DNA of 20,177 nucleotides. Source: a virus. The number at the start of each line of letters is the position of its first letter. The stretch's first letter is position 1. This document shows positions 20,071 through 20,177 of this stretch, piece after piece. The position numbers and the translations under genes were made by a program. The stretch covers positions 1 through 20,177 of the IMG/VR virus record IMGVR_UViG_3300040808_000727; one strand, 5' to 3'. The notes below the pieces were generated by a model that searched no databases, had not been told where the DNA came from, and saw nothing but the letters and a program-made list of their open reading frames with translations.

Positions 20071-20177
20071 TCGAAGTAATGCGTTAATCGTGCGATCTGT
20101 CCTCTATCCCGTGAGTGAATAAACCCCTCTATCGCCTTGATTGCGCTATAACCGTTTCGGTGATGCCAACTATCCGT
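20067..20177 (-). CDS. C-terminal fragment of an unidentified gene, cut by the right window edge
   Basis: Thirty-six residues and a stop are visible (TDSWHHRNGYSAIKAIEGFI then HSRDRGQIARLTHYFE). It is the only minus-strand frame open from the right edge. It overlaps the next gene's GTG by three bases, so it belongs to the same operon. Its place just before spanin-like genes makes an endolysin possible, but the fragment has no catalytic motif I recognise. Confidence 0.6.
   Translation of the reverse strand, partial: TDSWHHRNGYSAIKAIEGFIHSRDRGQIARLTHYFE

Noticed and set aside
1-20177. Integrase, repressor, CRISPR array, tRNA or insertion sequence
   Set aside because: I looked for these on both strands and saw no convincing repeats, cloverleaf sequences or family motifs. 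A lysogenic lifestyle can be neither supported nor excluded from this window.

Overview
The window is a stretch of a tailed double-stranded DNA phage (Caudoviricetes). It has an HK97-type head module and probably infects a Bacteroidetes host. Every convincing gene is on the minus strand, so the biological order runs from high to low coordinates. Three intergenic sites carry TATATTTG, which fits the Bacteroidetes -7 promoter consensus TAnnTTTG. Start codons are preceded by A/T-rich sequence rather than Shine-Dalgarno motifs. I see no integrase, repressor, tRNA, CRISPR array or insertion sequence.

Layout in transcription order: (1) 20,177-19,345: the end of an unidentified gene, then two heavily overlapping small membrane/coiled-coil genes that look like a lysis (spanin-type) pair, closed by an intrinsic terminator. 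(2) 19,291-15,521: a putative promoter opens an early block with a 30-codon membrane peptide, an ERF-type single-strand annealing protein, a YqaJ/lambda-exonuclease-like nuclease, a stand-alone DnaA domain IV protein, a winged-helix replication initiator and a DnaB-type helicase. The initiator gene carries in-phase 15-bp repeats next to an AT-rich stretch, reminiscent of the origin inside the lambda O gene. (3) 15,501-10,769: a second putative promoter, two unknown proteins, a NinB-like protein, SSB, a small unknown protein, a C5 cytosine methyltransferase whose gene contains a 320-codon ORF in another frame, NinG, a two-helix membrane protein and three small or conserved phage proteins. (4) 10,779-3,387: a ParB-like/adenine-type methyltransferase fusion, small and large terminase, portal, MuF-like morphogenesis protein, a small HTH-like protein, prohead protease and major capsid protein, closed by a strong terminator. 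(5) 3,340-1: head-tail connector, head closure, gp10-like protein, a small spike-base-like protein, a DUF3168-like tail completion protein, two small structural or unknown proteins and a truncated lectin-like adhesin.

The genes are tightly packed, with many ATGA or TAATG stop/start overlaps, so translation is probably coupled. The early block supplies origin recognition, helicase loading and recombination. The methyltransferases probably protect the genome or mark it. The terminase-to-capsid block packages DNA, and the leftmost genes build the neck and host-contact parts. A major tail protein and a tape measure are not in the window and are expected to its left.

The strongest candidates for something undescribed are the large overprinted ORF inside the cytosine methyltransferase gene and the origin-like repeats inside the initiator gene. 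All family names come from recognition by eye; no search was run.
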